Below are positions 1-7,950 of a stretch of 21,767 nt of DNA, in pieces. Each line of letters begins with the position of its first letter. The first letter of the stretch is position 1. The translations under genes were made by a program, and so were the position numbers. The notes below the pieces were generated by a model that was given only the letters and a program-made list of their open reading frames with translations, made no database searches and was not told where the DNA came from. The stretch is taken from assembly GCF_000315625.1 (NCBI RefSeq), contig NW_005434535.1:111589-133355 (forward strand). The letters are read 5' to 3'. This DNA comes from Guillardia theta CCMP2712 (taxonomy: Eukaryota; Cryptophyceae; Pyrenomonadales; Geminigeraceae).

Positions 1-201
1 GCTCCTCGCTCCTCGCTCCCTCGCTCCCTCGCTCCCTCGCTCCCTCGCTCCCTCGCTCCCCCTCCTCGCCTCCTCGCCTCCTCGCCGCCCCCCCCCCCCT
101 CCCCCCCCTTACTTCTCCTGCTCCTGCTCCTGCTCCCCCTCCCGCTCCTCCTTCTCTGCTCTCGCTTCTTCTCCTCCGCTCACATCGCATCACTTCCCAA
201 G
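1..201. repeat. Pyrimidine-rich simple-sequence stretch, probably an intron
   Basis: Bases about 14-60 are a tandem 8-mer (CTCCCTCG-like units), followed by CTCCTCGC units, a C run near 88-108 and CTCCTG/CTTCTC units. I see no open exon. Because it leads into an AG acceptor at 200-201 and then an open exon, it most likely is the 3' part of a plus-strand intron. Confidence 0.5.
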
Positions 202-686
202 GACATGTACAAGGGTGTCACTATCGAGAACCCAGTTCCGGTTGACAAGGTGGTGAACCTGGTGGGGAGATACTCCAGCTGGGGAGGAGGTGGGTATGAC
301 ATGGCGCACAGGTAAAGGGCGCCGTGGAGATGGTTTCGCTCAACTGAGGGCAAACTTTTGACGTTTTTCTTTCTCCGTCTTCCTCCACATGTTATTTATT
401 TCCCTTCCATGTTGTTTTACATTCTTATCCACACACGCACTGACCCCCTTCTCCTCCCTCCTCTCCTCCTCAATCACAACTTACTCCACTTCCTCTGCCG
501 CTGCTCTCCCTCCTCCTCTCCTGCTCCTCCTCCCTCCCCCCTTCTCCTCCTTCCCATGACAGTGATCATAAAGCACGCATAATCCTCTCCACGAGTTCAA
601 ACCTCGTCTCCCTTGCTCCTCCCATTTCACCTCAGCTCAACTATCGTGTCGCTTCTGACAGCCCGCGAATGCGGCGAGTCAGCTGA
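202..686 (+). CDS. 3' exons of an unrecognised plus-strand protein (partial)
   Basis: Exon 202-311 reads [20 protein letters not shown] and then a Trp/Gly-rich run ending YDMAH. It starts after a pyrimidine-rich tract and an AG, and ends at CACAG|GTAAAG. Joining to an acceptor at 561-562 (phase 2) gives [20 protein letters not shown] and about 25 more residues to TGA at 684-686. The 251-nt intron is almost all pyrimidine. If the donor is not used, the protein simply stops at TAA 313-315. The proposed last exon overlaps the last coding exon of the CenH3 gene on the other strand by 46 nt, which makes this end less certain. I do not recognise the family. The 5' part lies outside the window. Confidence 0.4.
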
Positions 687-1432
687 ATGTCTTTCACCAT
701 GAGCGTCACACGGCGTGCGTGAATAGCACAAAGGTTCCTGTCCATCCACGTCAGCCCAGCCAGCAAGCCAGCCTCCTCCTCCTCCTCTACTTCTCCTTCC
801 GCTTTTCCTCTCCTTCTCCTCTCCTCTCTTGCTTGTCTCCTCCTCCTCCTTCACCTCCTCCTCCTCCTCTTACGCGTCCTCGAAGAGACGGACGAGGTAA
901 TCTTCTGCTGCCTCCTGCATAGCTAGCAGCGCGTCTGCCTGCCACCGCAACCCAGTGTTGTTGTAGTGCATTGTCAACTCCTTGACCAGCCTGGCGAACG
1001 GAAGCTTGCGGAGGAGAAGGTCGGTGGATTTCTGGTATCGGCGAATTTCCATTAGCGCTCGGGTCCCTGGACGGAACCTGTGCTTGCGCTGCTGTCCGGC
1101 GTTGTTGTTGTCTGCGAGGAAACGCCATTCAGTCTTCAGGAGGGGATGGTTGGTGGCGGAAGGGGGGGGGCAGGGGTGTTAGAGGGGAAGAGGATGAGAC
1201 ATGGAATAGAGAAGAGAGAGAATCAGGGTGAAAGAGAGGAGAGATGGAGGAGAGGAGAGGAGAGGAGAGGAGAAGAGAGGGCTGCTATGGCGCAAGAAAG
1301 AGAAGCTCCACGGAGCGAAGGAACACAAGTTACTAAAGCAGATGTGAGGCAGGCCGGAGGACGGGAGGGAGGGGGCGAGAAAGGAAAAGGGGGAATACTT
1401 CGAGCAGGCGACGGTTGTCCGTGTCTTGCCAT
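641..1432 (-). CDS. CENH3: Centromeric histone H3 variant (CenH3/CENP-A type)
   Basis: Three exons on the minus strand: 1399-1432, 874-1111 and 641-737, giving 122 residues. All junctions are GT-AG and in phase (phase 1, then phase 2). Order: a short tail starting [11 protein letters not shown]; the alpha-N region [19 protein letters not shown]; the histone fold [12 protein letters not shown]; loop 1 and helix 2 with [20 protein letters not shown]; then [20 protein letters not shown] and [10 protein letters not shown] to the end. CenH3 hallmarks are the tail of under 40 residues without the usual H3 lysine marks, one extra residue in loop 1 compared with canonical H3, and Trp-Gln-Ala where H3 has Phe-Gln-Ser. 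The conserved MPKD is MVKD here. The family replaces H3 in centromeric nucleosomes and seeds the kinetochore. Exon 2 alone is open and unmistakable; exon 1 is assigned by phase and its MAR start. Confidence 0.88.
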
Positions 1433-1635
1433 GGTCGTTAAGAGCTCAAGTCAACGTTGGAGGTTGCAAACTCTTTGAGCCAATCAAACAAGAAGTTTCT
1501 GCACTCGAAAGGTAAGAGAAGAAATGATGACATCATGCGCCAATCTGGCCATTTCTACCACAATCAGCCACCTGAATCAGATCCAAATATCAACCCATCG
1601 GTTGTTTGACTCTTTCCCATTTTACAGTTTCATTT
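1433..1635. promoter_or_regulatory. Head-to-head promoter region between CenH3 and a small plus-strand gene
   Basis: Only about 200 nt separate the two start codons. There are CCAAT boxes at 1480-1484 and 1540-1544 on the plus strand. A GGTAAGAG donor at 1512 and TTTTACAG acceptor ending at 1627 look like a 5' UTR intron of the plus gene, so core promoter elements should lie roughly at 1433-1505. The promoter role is inferred from position and the CCAAT boxes. Confidence 0.45.
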
Positions 1636-1995
1636 ATGGCCCTCAAGATTCATCTCAGCGCAAGCACTCGCTATGGCGGAGGTCAATTATTTCCTCCATT
1701 GCGCCCTAATCAAGCCTGACGCTTGCAATAAATCTCAATCATCCCCTCCCTTCCCTCTCTTGCCGACTTCCTTTCCTGGCTCTCTCCTTCTCTCCTTCAC
1801 AGTTGACCGTCTTCTCTTCCTTGTCCCTCTCTATCACCGCACATCCTCTCTTCTCCTCTTCCTCTCTCTCTCCTTCTCTCTCTCTCTCTCTTCCTCCTCC
1901 TCTCCTCCTCTCCTCCTCTCCCACATCCTCTCCGATCTGCATGCCGAGTGCCTCCAACAAAGTTCCGCTTCAAGATCCTGTCTCAGCAATTGTGA
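1636..1995 (+). CDS. Small unrecognised protein, possibly only the 5' end of a gene
   Basis: Exon 1636-1681 encodes MALKIHLSASTRYGG and ends at GGAG|GTCAAT (phase 1). The 267-nt pyrimidine-rich intron ends at an AG at 1947-1948, and exon 1949-1991 reads VPPTKFRFKILSQQ. If exon 2 runs on, TGA is at 1993-1995 and the protein has only 30 residues. The stop sits in a good donor (TT|GTGAGG at 1992), so further exons are likely but I could not place them before the LanC-like gene. A 5' UTR intron (1512-1627) supports transcription in this direction. No family recognised. Confidence 0.4.
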
Positions 1996-2207
1996 GGGCG
2001 GTACTTCAATTTATGTCATGAAGTTTTGAAATTATTTATGAATATTTCATTAATTATGTCCAAAATATAGAATGAAATGACTGGTTGTCGAAATATTCCC
2101 GTCTGCTCTCCACGACGTAACGGTCCAGCGGTTACACAAAAGCGTTACACACCGTTGCAGAACCGTTTCGTTTACAAAGATTGCTTTCTTTTTTGCTAGT
2201 TTGTTTC

Positions 2208-3987
2208 ATGGCGCCCACACTGCAAGGCAGATGCTGGGCGAGGGGAGGGGGAGGGGGGGGAGGAGGAGAAGCGCAGTCAAGAATCTTATCCTCTCCCTCC
2301 GCAATCTCTCGCGCCATTACAAACTTTTCGTCACAACTGGCCGGCTACTGCACCATGATCATTTCCAGCTTGCCTCGATCGGCAACAGATGCTTCTGTGT
2401 ACACAGGAGGCGCCGGCATAGCTTACGCGTTGATCAGAGTAGCAGCCTCGTCTGCGTGTATGGGAGGAGCGATCAGTATGGACGAGAAGAGCTTGTTAGG
2501 TCATGCACAGACTGCTATGAAAACCTGCGGGGGAGGCGACAAACGCGCAGCACCCTCGCTGCTATGTGGAGTTGCAGGCAACATGCTGGTGCATGCCTTG
2601 ATAGAAGAGCGGGCCGGAAGAGCAAGGGAATCCGAACATCTGGCAGCAGAATACCTCAAGATTCTCGACGAAGCTCTTCGGAATGACAGCGACGAATGGT
2701 TGTACGGTAGAGCTGGATATCTTCAAGGGCTCTTGACGTTGAGAAAACTTTCTTCACGGCAACAGGTGAAAATGATGACTCATGTATGGTGGGTGATCTC
2801 AATGCTGATGACGTGCTCGACTTTATCGAAGAAGGATTTCGACGCAGCCATACGTCAAGTTAGTGCAAGGATGGTAGAGTCGGGAAGACAATATGCAAGC
2901 AGGCGCTGAAAGGTAGAAACCCAAGGCTCCTTCCTCACCATGGTAGCAGGTGCGGGACTAGATGCCCCTTGATGTATCAGTGGTATGGAGAAGAGTATCT
3001 GGGGGTGAACGAAACACGACATGCTCTTCTCGTGCTCTGAAGACTATCCAGGCAGCTCACGGTTTAATCGGAATCGTGCACCAGCTTTTGATGGCAAGAG
3101 AGGTTCTGAAGGTGCCTTCGATGTCTGCGGGAAGTGTCTTGGATGTTTGAGACAATCTGTAGGATCAGATGAATCTTGAAGGATGGGAGGAGGTCCTTGT
3201 CAAGAGCCTGGATTACATCATAGCATGTCGATTTGACTCAGGGAACTATCCAGCTGTGAGAGGAGATGGGGAAGATTATCTGGTTCGACATCAAAGACAA
3301 CTTCGCTCCATCACCCACCCTGACGTCTTGTGGTGTTCAGCTTCATTTCTGCCATGGCGCCCCGGGAGCGGTTTTCATGTTTCTGGCTGCGTTCCGTGCG
3401 TTTCCCAGTCATGAGCGGTACGGGCGATTTGCTTTGGTGTATCGTGATGTTTGTCAGGTACTTGCACGCGGCTCGTCAGGCAGGCGACTGCGTATGGGAG
3501 TATGGGCTGCTCAAGAAGGTTCCTACAAGACAGATTGGCCGGGAGGTGCCTTGATTTCAGCTTGCCAGGGCCCCGGGCTATGTCATGGGGTAGCAGGAAA
3601 TGGCTACTGCTTCCTCGCCTTGTACCGCGATGATCCTGATACTGAGAAGAAAGTGAGCCTGCCGTGGAGGGTAGCAGCGCTATGACTCGCCTGCTGCACA
3701 GGGAGAATGGCTGCACAGAGCCGTTGAGTTTGCAGAGTTCATGAGGGAGGAGGGGGAGAGGAACGAGCGGTGGCTGCTGAAACCCGACAACCCCTACAGC
3801 TTGTTTGAAGGATTAGGTGAGGAAACGTGGCTGTCAATGTGAGCTTACTCACTTGGCGAGCTGTGCAGGCGGAGCAGTGTGCTTCCTCGCCGACCTGGTT
3901 GGAGTCCTCCAGTCGCAGATAGAAACTTCGTCGGATCTCGACCACCATGTTCCATCGTTCCCTTTGTTCGAGACACCTCTTTCCTGA
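2208..3987 (+). CDS. LanC-like protein (LANCL family)
   Basis: Ten exons: 2208-2765, 2832-2902, 2950-3004, 3052-3111, 3163-3282, 3341-3417, 3458-3518, 3569-3652, 3702-3816 and 3869-3987, giving 439 residues (animal LANCL proteins are about 400). Introns are 40-66 nt. Family signatures in order: DASVYTGGAGIAY (61-73), SLLCGVAGN (117-125), EWLYGRAGYL (163-172), CPLMYQWYGEEYLGAAHG (215-232), SGNYP, LHFCHGAPG (289-297), YGLLKKGPGLCHGVAGNGY (329-347), and PDNPYSLFEGLGGAVCFLAD. The zinc ligands of the LanC fold are all present by motif (Cys292, Cys339, His340). In bacteria the fold cyclises lanthipeptides; eukaryotic members bind glutathione and add it to dehydroamino acids in proteins. The first intron is in phase with no stop, so it could be retained; family spacing favours removal. 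The intron at 2903-2949 must be GC-AG to hold the frame. The Gly-rich first 60 residues are not conserved and the start is uncertain. Confidence 0.92.
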
Positions 3988-4199
3988 CCTTGAATATCAC
4001 CATCATCATCGTTGTAAGCAATCTTGCGTTTGCTTCTCATTCATCAAATTATGCATGTTTGCTATGGTCTCCTCTGGGTTACTATCGTGTTCGAACTAAG
4101 AAGCGCCAGTTCTTTCGATGTATCAAAAATCCGCAAACAGCTACAGGATTTTCTGCGCTACAAATTGCATACAACAAGAGGCGAATGTCTCACAGGGTC

Positions 4200-5112
4200 T
4201 CAAGAGAGGTAGGGGCCATTGCCGGTCATAAGGCGGATACACTTGATCCTGTTGCTGATGTAGTTGAACTGATCAATGCAGTAGTCGATGTTGTCCTTGT
4301 TGTGAGCGATGTTCTGCGCAGTCCTGAAAGACATGAGCTCGCCGCTCATAGCCTGAGAGATGAAAAGTCAGATGCAGATATCACAGAGAGAATGAGGGTA
4401 GATATCCGAACAAGCAAATGATATAGCATGATCCATACTCCACAAGCATTCACATCTGAGGATAAAGCTACGTCTAGAGATTCATCTTTGGGCTAATATG
4501 AATTAGCAGAATGATCGAGAGAAGCCTGGAGTCTTGCGTACATTCCATGATGCCTGGAACCTCTCCTACTCGATCTCCCCCCACACTGCACATCTGTGTA
4601 TATGAGCTCTCTTCCGCTCATCTACCATCACCACGAGATTTATGCAACGATGAGTTTGTTCAACAGTCATCAACGATCTCAACTTCAAGACACATGCTTG
4701 TTCATAATTTCAGATCCCAGCCCTTGAACTGCACTTCGGCGGCTTCTGCAACTGCACTGGGCCATAGAAGCACAACGGCCTCCTTGAGTCCACTCCCCCA
4801 TAACATCCAGTGGATGAGCTCATCAACATCTACCTGCTCCTCTCCCACAACCATGACTTTCTCACACATTCACATCCTCATCCACACTCAGAGTCTCTAC
4901 ACACCCCTACTCAGTCCTGCAATGCCACGGTGCCCACAAGACACTGCGACACTAACAAACCTACGATCCTACAGGAGCTGGCGCTCCAGCATGGAACATA
5001 CCTCAGCGGCAACCTTCTTGGTCGCTTCATCCACCTCGTGGGCGCCGGCGGCACCATCGTCCTCGCCGGTCAGCAGCTGCATCCTTCCCATCATCTCCGG
5101 GTACCACACCAT
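4200..5112 (-). CDS. Unrecognised 120-residue protein
   Basis: Three minus-strand exons joined in phase 0: 5002-5112 (MVWYPEMMGRMQLLTGEDDG and 17 more residues, ending KKVAAE), 4735-4833 (VDVDELIHWMLWGSGLKEAV, then VLLWPSAVAEAAE) and 4200-4352 (AMSGELMSFRTAQNIAHNKD, NIDYCIDQFNYISNRIKCIR, then LMTGNGPYLS and TGA). The first donor is a perfect GAG|GTATGT, and both acceptors are pyrimidine-rich and end in CAG. The second donor (GAA|GTGCAG) is weak and its 382-nt intron could hide another exon. The upstream frame is open a little past the ATG. The middle is amphipathic helix; there is no signal peptide or long membrane segment. It is convergent with the LanC-like gene and divergent from LHC across a GC-rich spacer. 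I do not recognise the family. Confidence 0.5.
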
Positions 5113-5704
5113 CGCGCCTCTTCGTTGCCGCGCCTCTTCGACCCCTGGCCCTAATAACCCGCCGTACGGTGCCCGGCCTCCCCGGGCCAGGCCCTGGCCG
5201 CCGGGCCGCGTGACCCGGTACGGTCCGAGCCCGACGCCCGCCGTTCCGATGAGCCGCCGCCGTCACCCTATTGACTTGCAAGTTGGACTGAGACAGGCGG
5301 CCGAATCTTCAAGGCGCGCCGAGTCGGCCGCCGCGCCCGGCCGTGATGGCGCCGTCATCACCGTGTGACTCAGTGAGTCGTTCGGACCCGGGCCCGCGGC
5401 CGGGCCGGGCCGCCGGGCGTTCAATGGTTCACGTCGGTCACGTTGACTCTGTGCCCTGGCGCGGCCAGTGACGCAACCGTGACGCGGCTGGTGTCCGCCG
5501 TGCCAGACAGTCCGTGGCATGATTGTGACTCGGCGTGACTAATAATAGCCGGGAACCGGGCCGTCGGCGCACGGCCGGCCGGGCCGGGCCGGCCCGGCGG
5601 ACCCTCCGGATACTGAGTTCCCGGATACTCACGGATCGTCGCGGATACTTCCTCTCTTACTGGATTGTTTTTGTTACGGGATTGGTCCACCGCCTGCAGA
5701 CGCC
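5113..5704. promoter_or_regulatory. GC-rich, probably bidirectional promoter upstream of LHC
   Basis: This spacer separates two divergent start codons (5112 minus, 5705 plus). It is far richer in G+C than its surroundings, with interleaved GGGCCGGGCCGG blocks near 5395-5418 and 5575-5605. Repeated TGAC-based motifs stand out: a near-perfect inverted TGACTCAGTGAGTC (5366-5379), GTTGACTC (about 5442), paired GTGACGC copies around 5468-5485, and GTGACTC/GTGACTAATAA (about 5525-5545). Such TGACTCA/TGACG cores are typical bZIP sites. Promoter function is inferred from position and motif density; I found no TATA box. Confidence 0.5.
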
Positions 5705-7262
5705 ATGCTCCGCACGCTCCTCCTAGTCGCCTCCGCCGCCTCCGCCGCGGCGTTCGCTCCTTCCTTCGGAACCTCAGCTGTCTCTTCCCGATCCAATGCC
5801 ATCACTGGTAAGCTCCTTGCGCTCAACAGGCCCAGAACCCGTCTCGGGGGTAGAGGATGTTAAGTTGATGGGGTGCAGTTGGAAGGGAAATGGAGTCAAG
5901 TGTGCGATGCAGGAGGGAGACGATGATCTGATGTGTTGTTGTGACATTCGATCATCAAAAAACTCATGTTTTCATGTTGAATCACCATGTCGTGTTCCAT
6001 CTTGTTGTATTTGGCTTGATTTTTCTTCATGCATTTGCAAGTTGCGCTTTAGGTGTTGTCTTGTACATAGGTTGGGTTTGACATTCATTCCATGCACTAT
6101 TTACATCCTACATCTCCCACTCATGTCTTCTCAATCCTTGCTTGCATTTATTCAGCAAAACACTCTCTGCACCCATCGATGGAGTCTGAGCTGACAGCTG
6201 TAAAATGGAGAGACAGCTTATATGTTTGGGAGGAATGCCGTGATATGGAGGATGAGCAGGCAGAAGGGAAAATTGATAACAGACAATGGCAGTGACGATT
6301 ACTTCCAGGCATGAAGATGCAGTCTGTCCTCTCCAACAGGGCCGGCAAGTCCAAGGCCATGCCCTTCTTGTCCCAGCCCGAGAAGCTCGACGGCTCCATG
6401 CCCGGCGACGTTGGCTTCGACCCGCTCGGAATCTCCACCTACTTTGACCTCAAGTGGATGCGCGAGGCTGAGCTCAAGCACGGACGCATCTGCATGCTTG
6501 CCTGGACTGGATGCCTCGTCCAGGTGCAGCAGGAAGTGGAGGCCGTCAGTTCGTTCTAACATGCAGTCACTGTAGGAGGTGATCCACCTTCCCGGAGAGG
6601 CCTTCTCCAAGAAGCTCGCTCTTGATGCCTGGGCCTCCGCTCCCCGTGGAGGAATGATCTCCATCCTCGTCGCTATTGGCTTGATCGAGATGATCTCCAA
6701 CAGGTGCTGCCGCTGCCTTGCATGTTCTTATTGTTGCATGCCCTTTGGATGTTCACGATTGTTTATCTCTCACGTTGACATTCTGATACTCTTCCCTTTA
6801 TTGCATGCTTTATCTACGTGCGATATCCATTCACCTCCTGACTTCGTTTTTTCAGGTTCCAGCTTACCGCCACTGACATGTTCGCCAACCCTGCCCGTGT
6901 TCCTGGCGATCTTGGCTTCGATCCCCTCAGCCTTGGAAAGTAAGGATACTCTCTCTTCCTCCTCGTGATCTGTATCCTACCATCATACTTTCCCCTCACC
7001 CTTCCGCTCCCGAACTACCCCCACCTTCACCTGCTCTGTCAAATCTGTTCTCACGATTTATCCCTGCAGCAACCCTGCCACCCGTGCTAAGTACGAGCTC
7101 TCCGAGGTCATCCACGGCCGTGCTGCCATGATGGGCTTCTCTGGCGTTATCCACCAGATGATCGTCACCAAGCAGCCCATCATCTACTCCCTCCTTCACT
7201 GGAAGTCTGTCGACTCCTCTGCCTTCAAGCTCGGAGGAGCCGCTGCCAAGCTCGGATACTAA
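5705..7262 (+). CDS. Light-harvesting chlorophyll-binding protein, plastid-targeted
   Basis: Five exons: 5705-5807, 6309-6523, 6576-6703, 6856-6939 and 7070-7262, 240 residues, all GT-AG and in phase. Residues 1-17 ([17 protein letters not shown]) are a signal peptide ending in an A-F-A-P motif, the signal-plus-transit arrangement for complex plastids with red-algal ancestry; mature protein probably starts near residue 35-40. Then come [10 protein letters not shown], the first LHC helix with [12 protein letters not shown] (residues 89-100), a middle helix ([15 protein letters not shown]), [12 protein letters not shown], and the third helix with [15 protein letters not shown]. The two ExxHxR-type motifs carry the chlorophyll ligands and inter-helix ion pairs of the family. 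It is probably a chlorophyll a/c type or Lhcr-like antenna protein of the thylakoid. The subgroup cannot be fixed by eye. Intron 1 is 501 nt, much longer than the others. Confidence 0.95.
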
Positions 7263-7301
7263 ATTATTCATCTTTGTTGCGAGGAGAAGCAACTGTAGGA
7301 C

Positions 7302-7307
7302 AATAAA
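7302..7307 (+). terminator. Probable polyadenylation signal of the LHC gene
   Basis: AATAAA lies 40 nt after the LHC stop codon, in the expected 3' UTR position. Confidence 0.5.
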
Positions 7308-7319
7308 AAGTTGATCAGT

Positions 7320-7660
7320 CAGAAACTGTAGGGATCAGGAATCCTTCGGACAAACGGCCTTGAAAGAGACCATCAGTGATGACACAGTGAGGACCTCCGA
7401 TGGTCGTCACTCAGTACACTCCCGGATCATAGCCCATGATGCTGTCGGGCGGCACTCACCTCAGATGCCACCGGACCGGCGTACAGTAGTGCACTTCATG
7501 ACCCTCAGCCCTGGCATCGGGGCTGTCAGCGCCACTCCGAGGCTCGAGTCGCCAGTTTCACTGGGCCGGGCCGGCGGGCCCGGTTAGCGCCGGGCCCGGG
7601 GCGGCGGCACTGAGGGCCCCGGGCCGTTCCAGCTGACCCCTCCTCGAGGTGGATCAAAAA
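7320..7660. promoter_or_regulatory. Second GC-rich block with TGAC/CACTCA motifs after LHC
   Basis: No convincing exon is visible. Bases 7561-7625 repeat the composition and the GGGCCGGGCCGG core of the block upstream of LHC, as GGGCCGGGCCGGCGGGCCCGG and CGCCGGGCCCGGGGC. The preceding 200 nt carry GTCACTCAGT, GTGATGACACAGTGAGG and GGCACTCACCTCAG, akin to the TGACTCAGTGAGTC region upstream of LHC. It may be the promoter of the next plus-strand gene; this is inference from resemblance. Confidence 0.4.
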
Positions 7661-7797
7661 GACTAAACAGGGTGGGTAGGGGTACGCAGTCTGAAAGGAC
7701 AGACATGCTCCAGGTGCGCGACTGACAGCATTGCAGGAAGGAGAAAGAGCAGAGCGGAAGCAGGGCAGAGAAAAGAGGAATGCATGCGGATATGGGC

Positions 7798-7847
7798 AGG
7801 AGGAAGGATAAGAGGAGCAGGAGCAGGAGCCGGAGGAAGGATAAGAA

Positions 7848-7900
<53 letters not shown>

Positions 7901-7950
7901 AGAGCACGAGAAGGAGCAGGAGCAGGAGCAGACGACGGATCAGAATGGAT
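7798..7950 (+). repeat. AGGAGC hexanucleotide repeat, coding in at least one frame
   Basis: Imperfect tandem AGGAGC units. On the plus strand the frames read Arg-Ser, Gly-Ala or Glu-Gln repeats; on the minus strand Leu-rich runs. The Arg-Ser frame is open from ATG 7780 to TGA 7983 and resembles an SR domain. Only the Glu-Gln frame, open from about 7843, joins in phase (phase 1, donor GGAT|GTTTTA at 7951) to the downstream exon at 7987, so I take the RS reading as a likely shadow. Confidence 0.6.

Noticed and set aside
787-1128. 113-codon minus ORF with Arg/Gln-rich product
   Set aside because: It is a shifted-frame shadow of CenH3 exon 2.
4511-5368. 285-codon plus ORF, Ser/Thr/Pro-rich
   Set aside because: Composition is that of an antisense shadow; the minus strand carries spliced exons with good sites, and the ORF runs into the GC-rich spacer.
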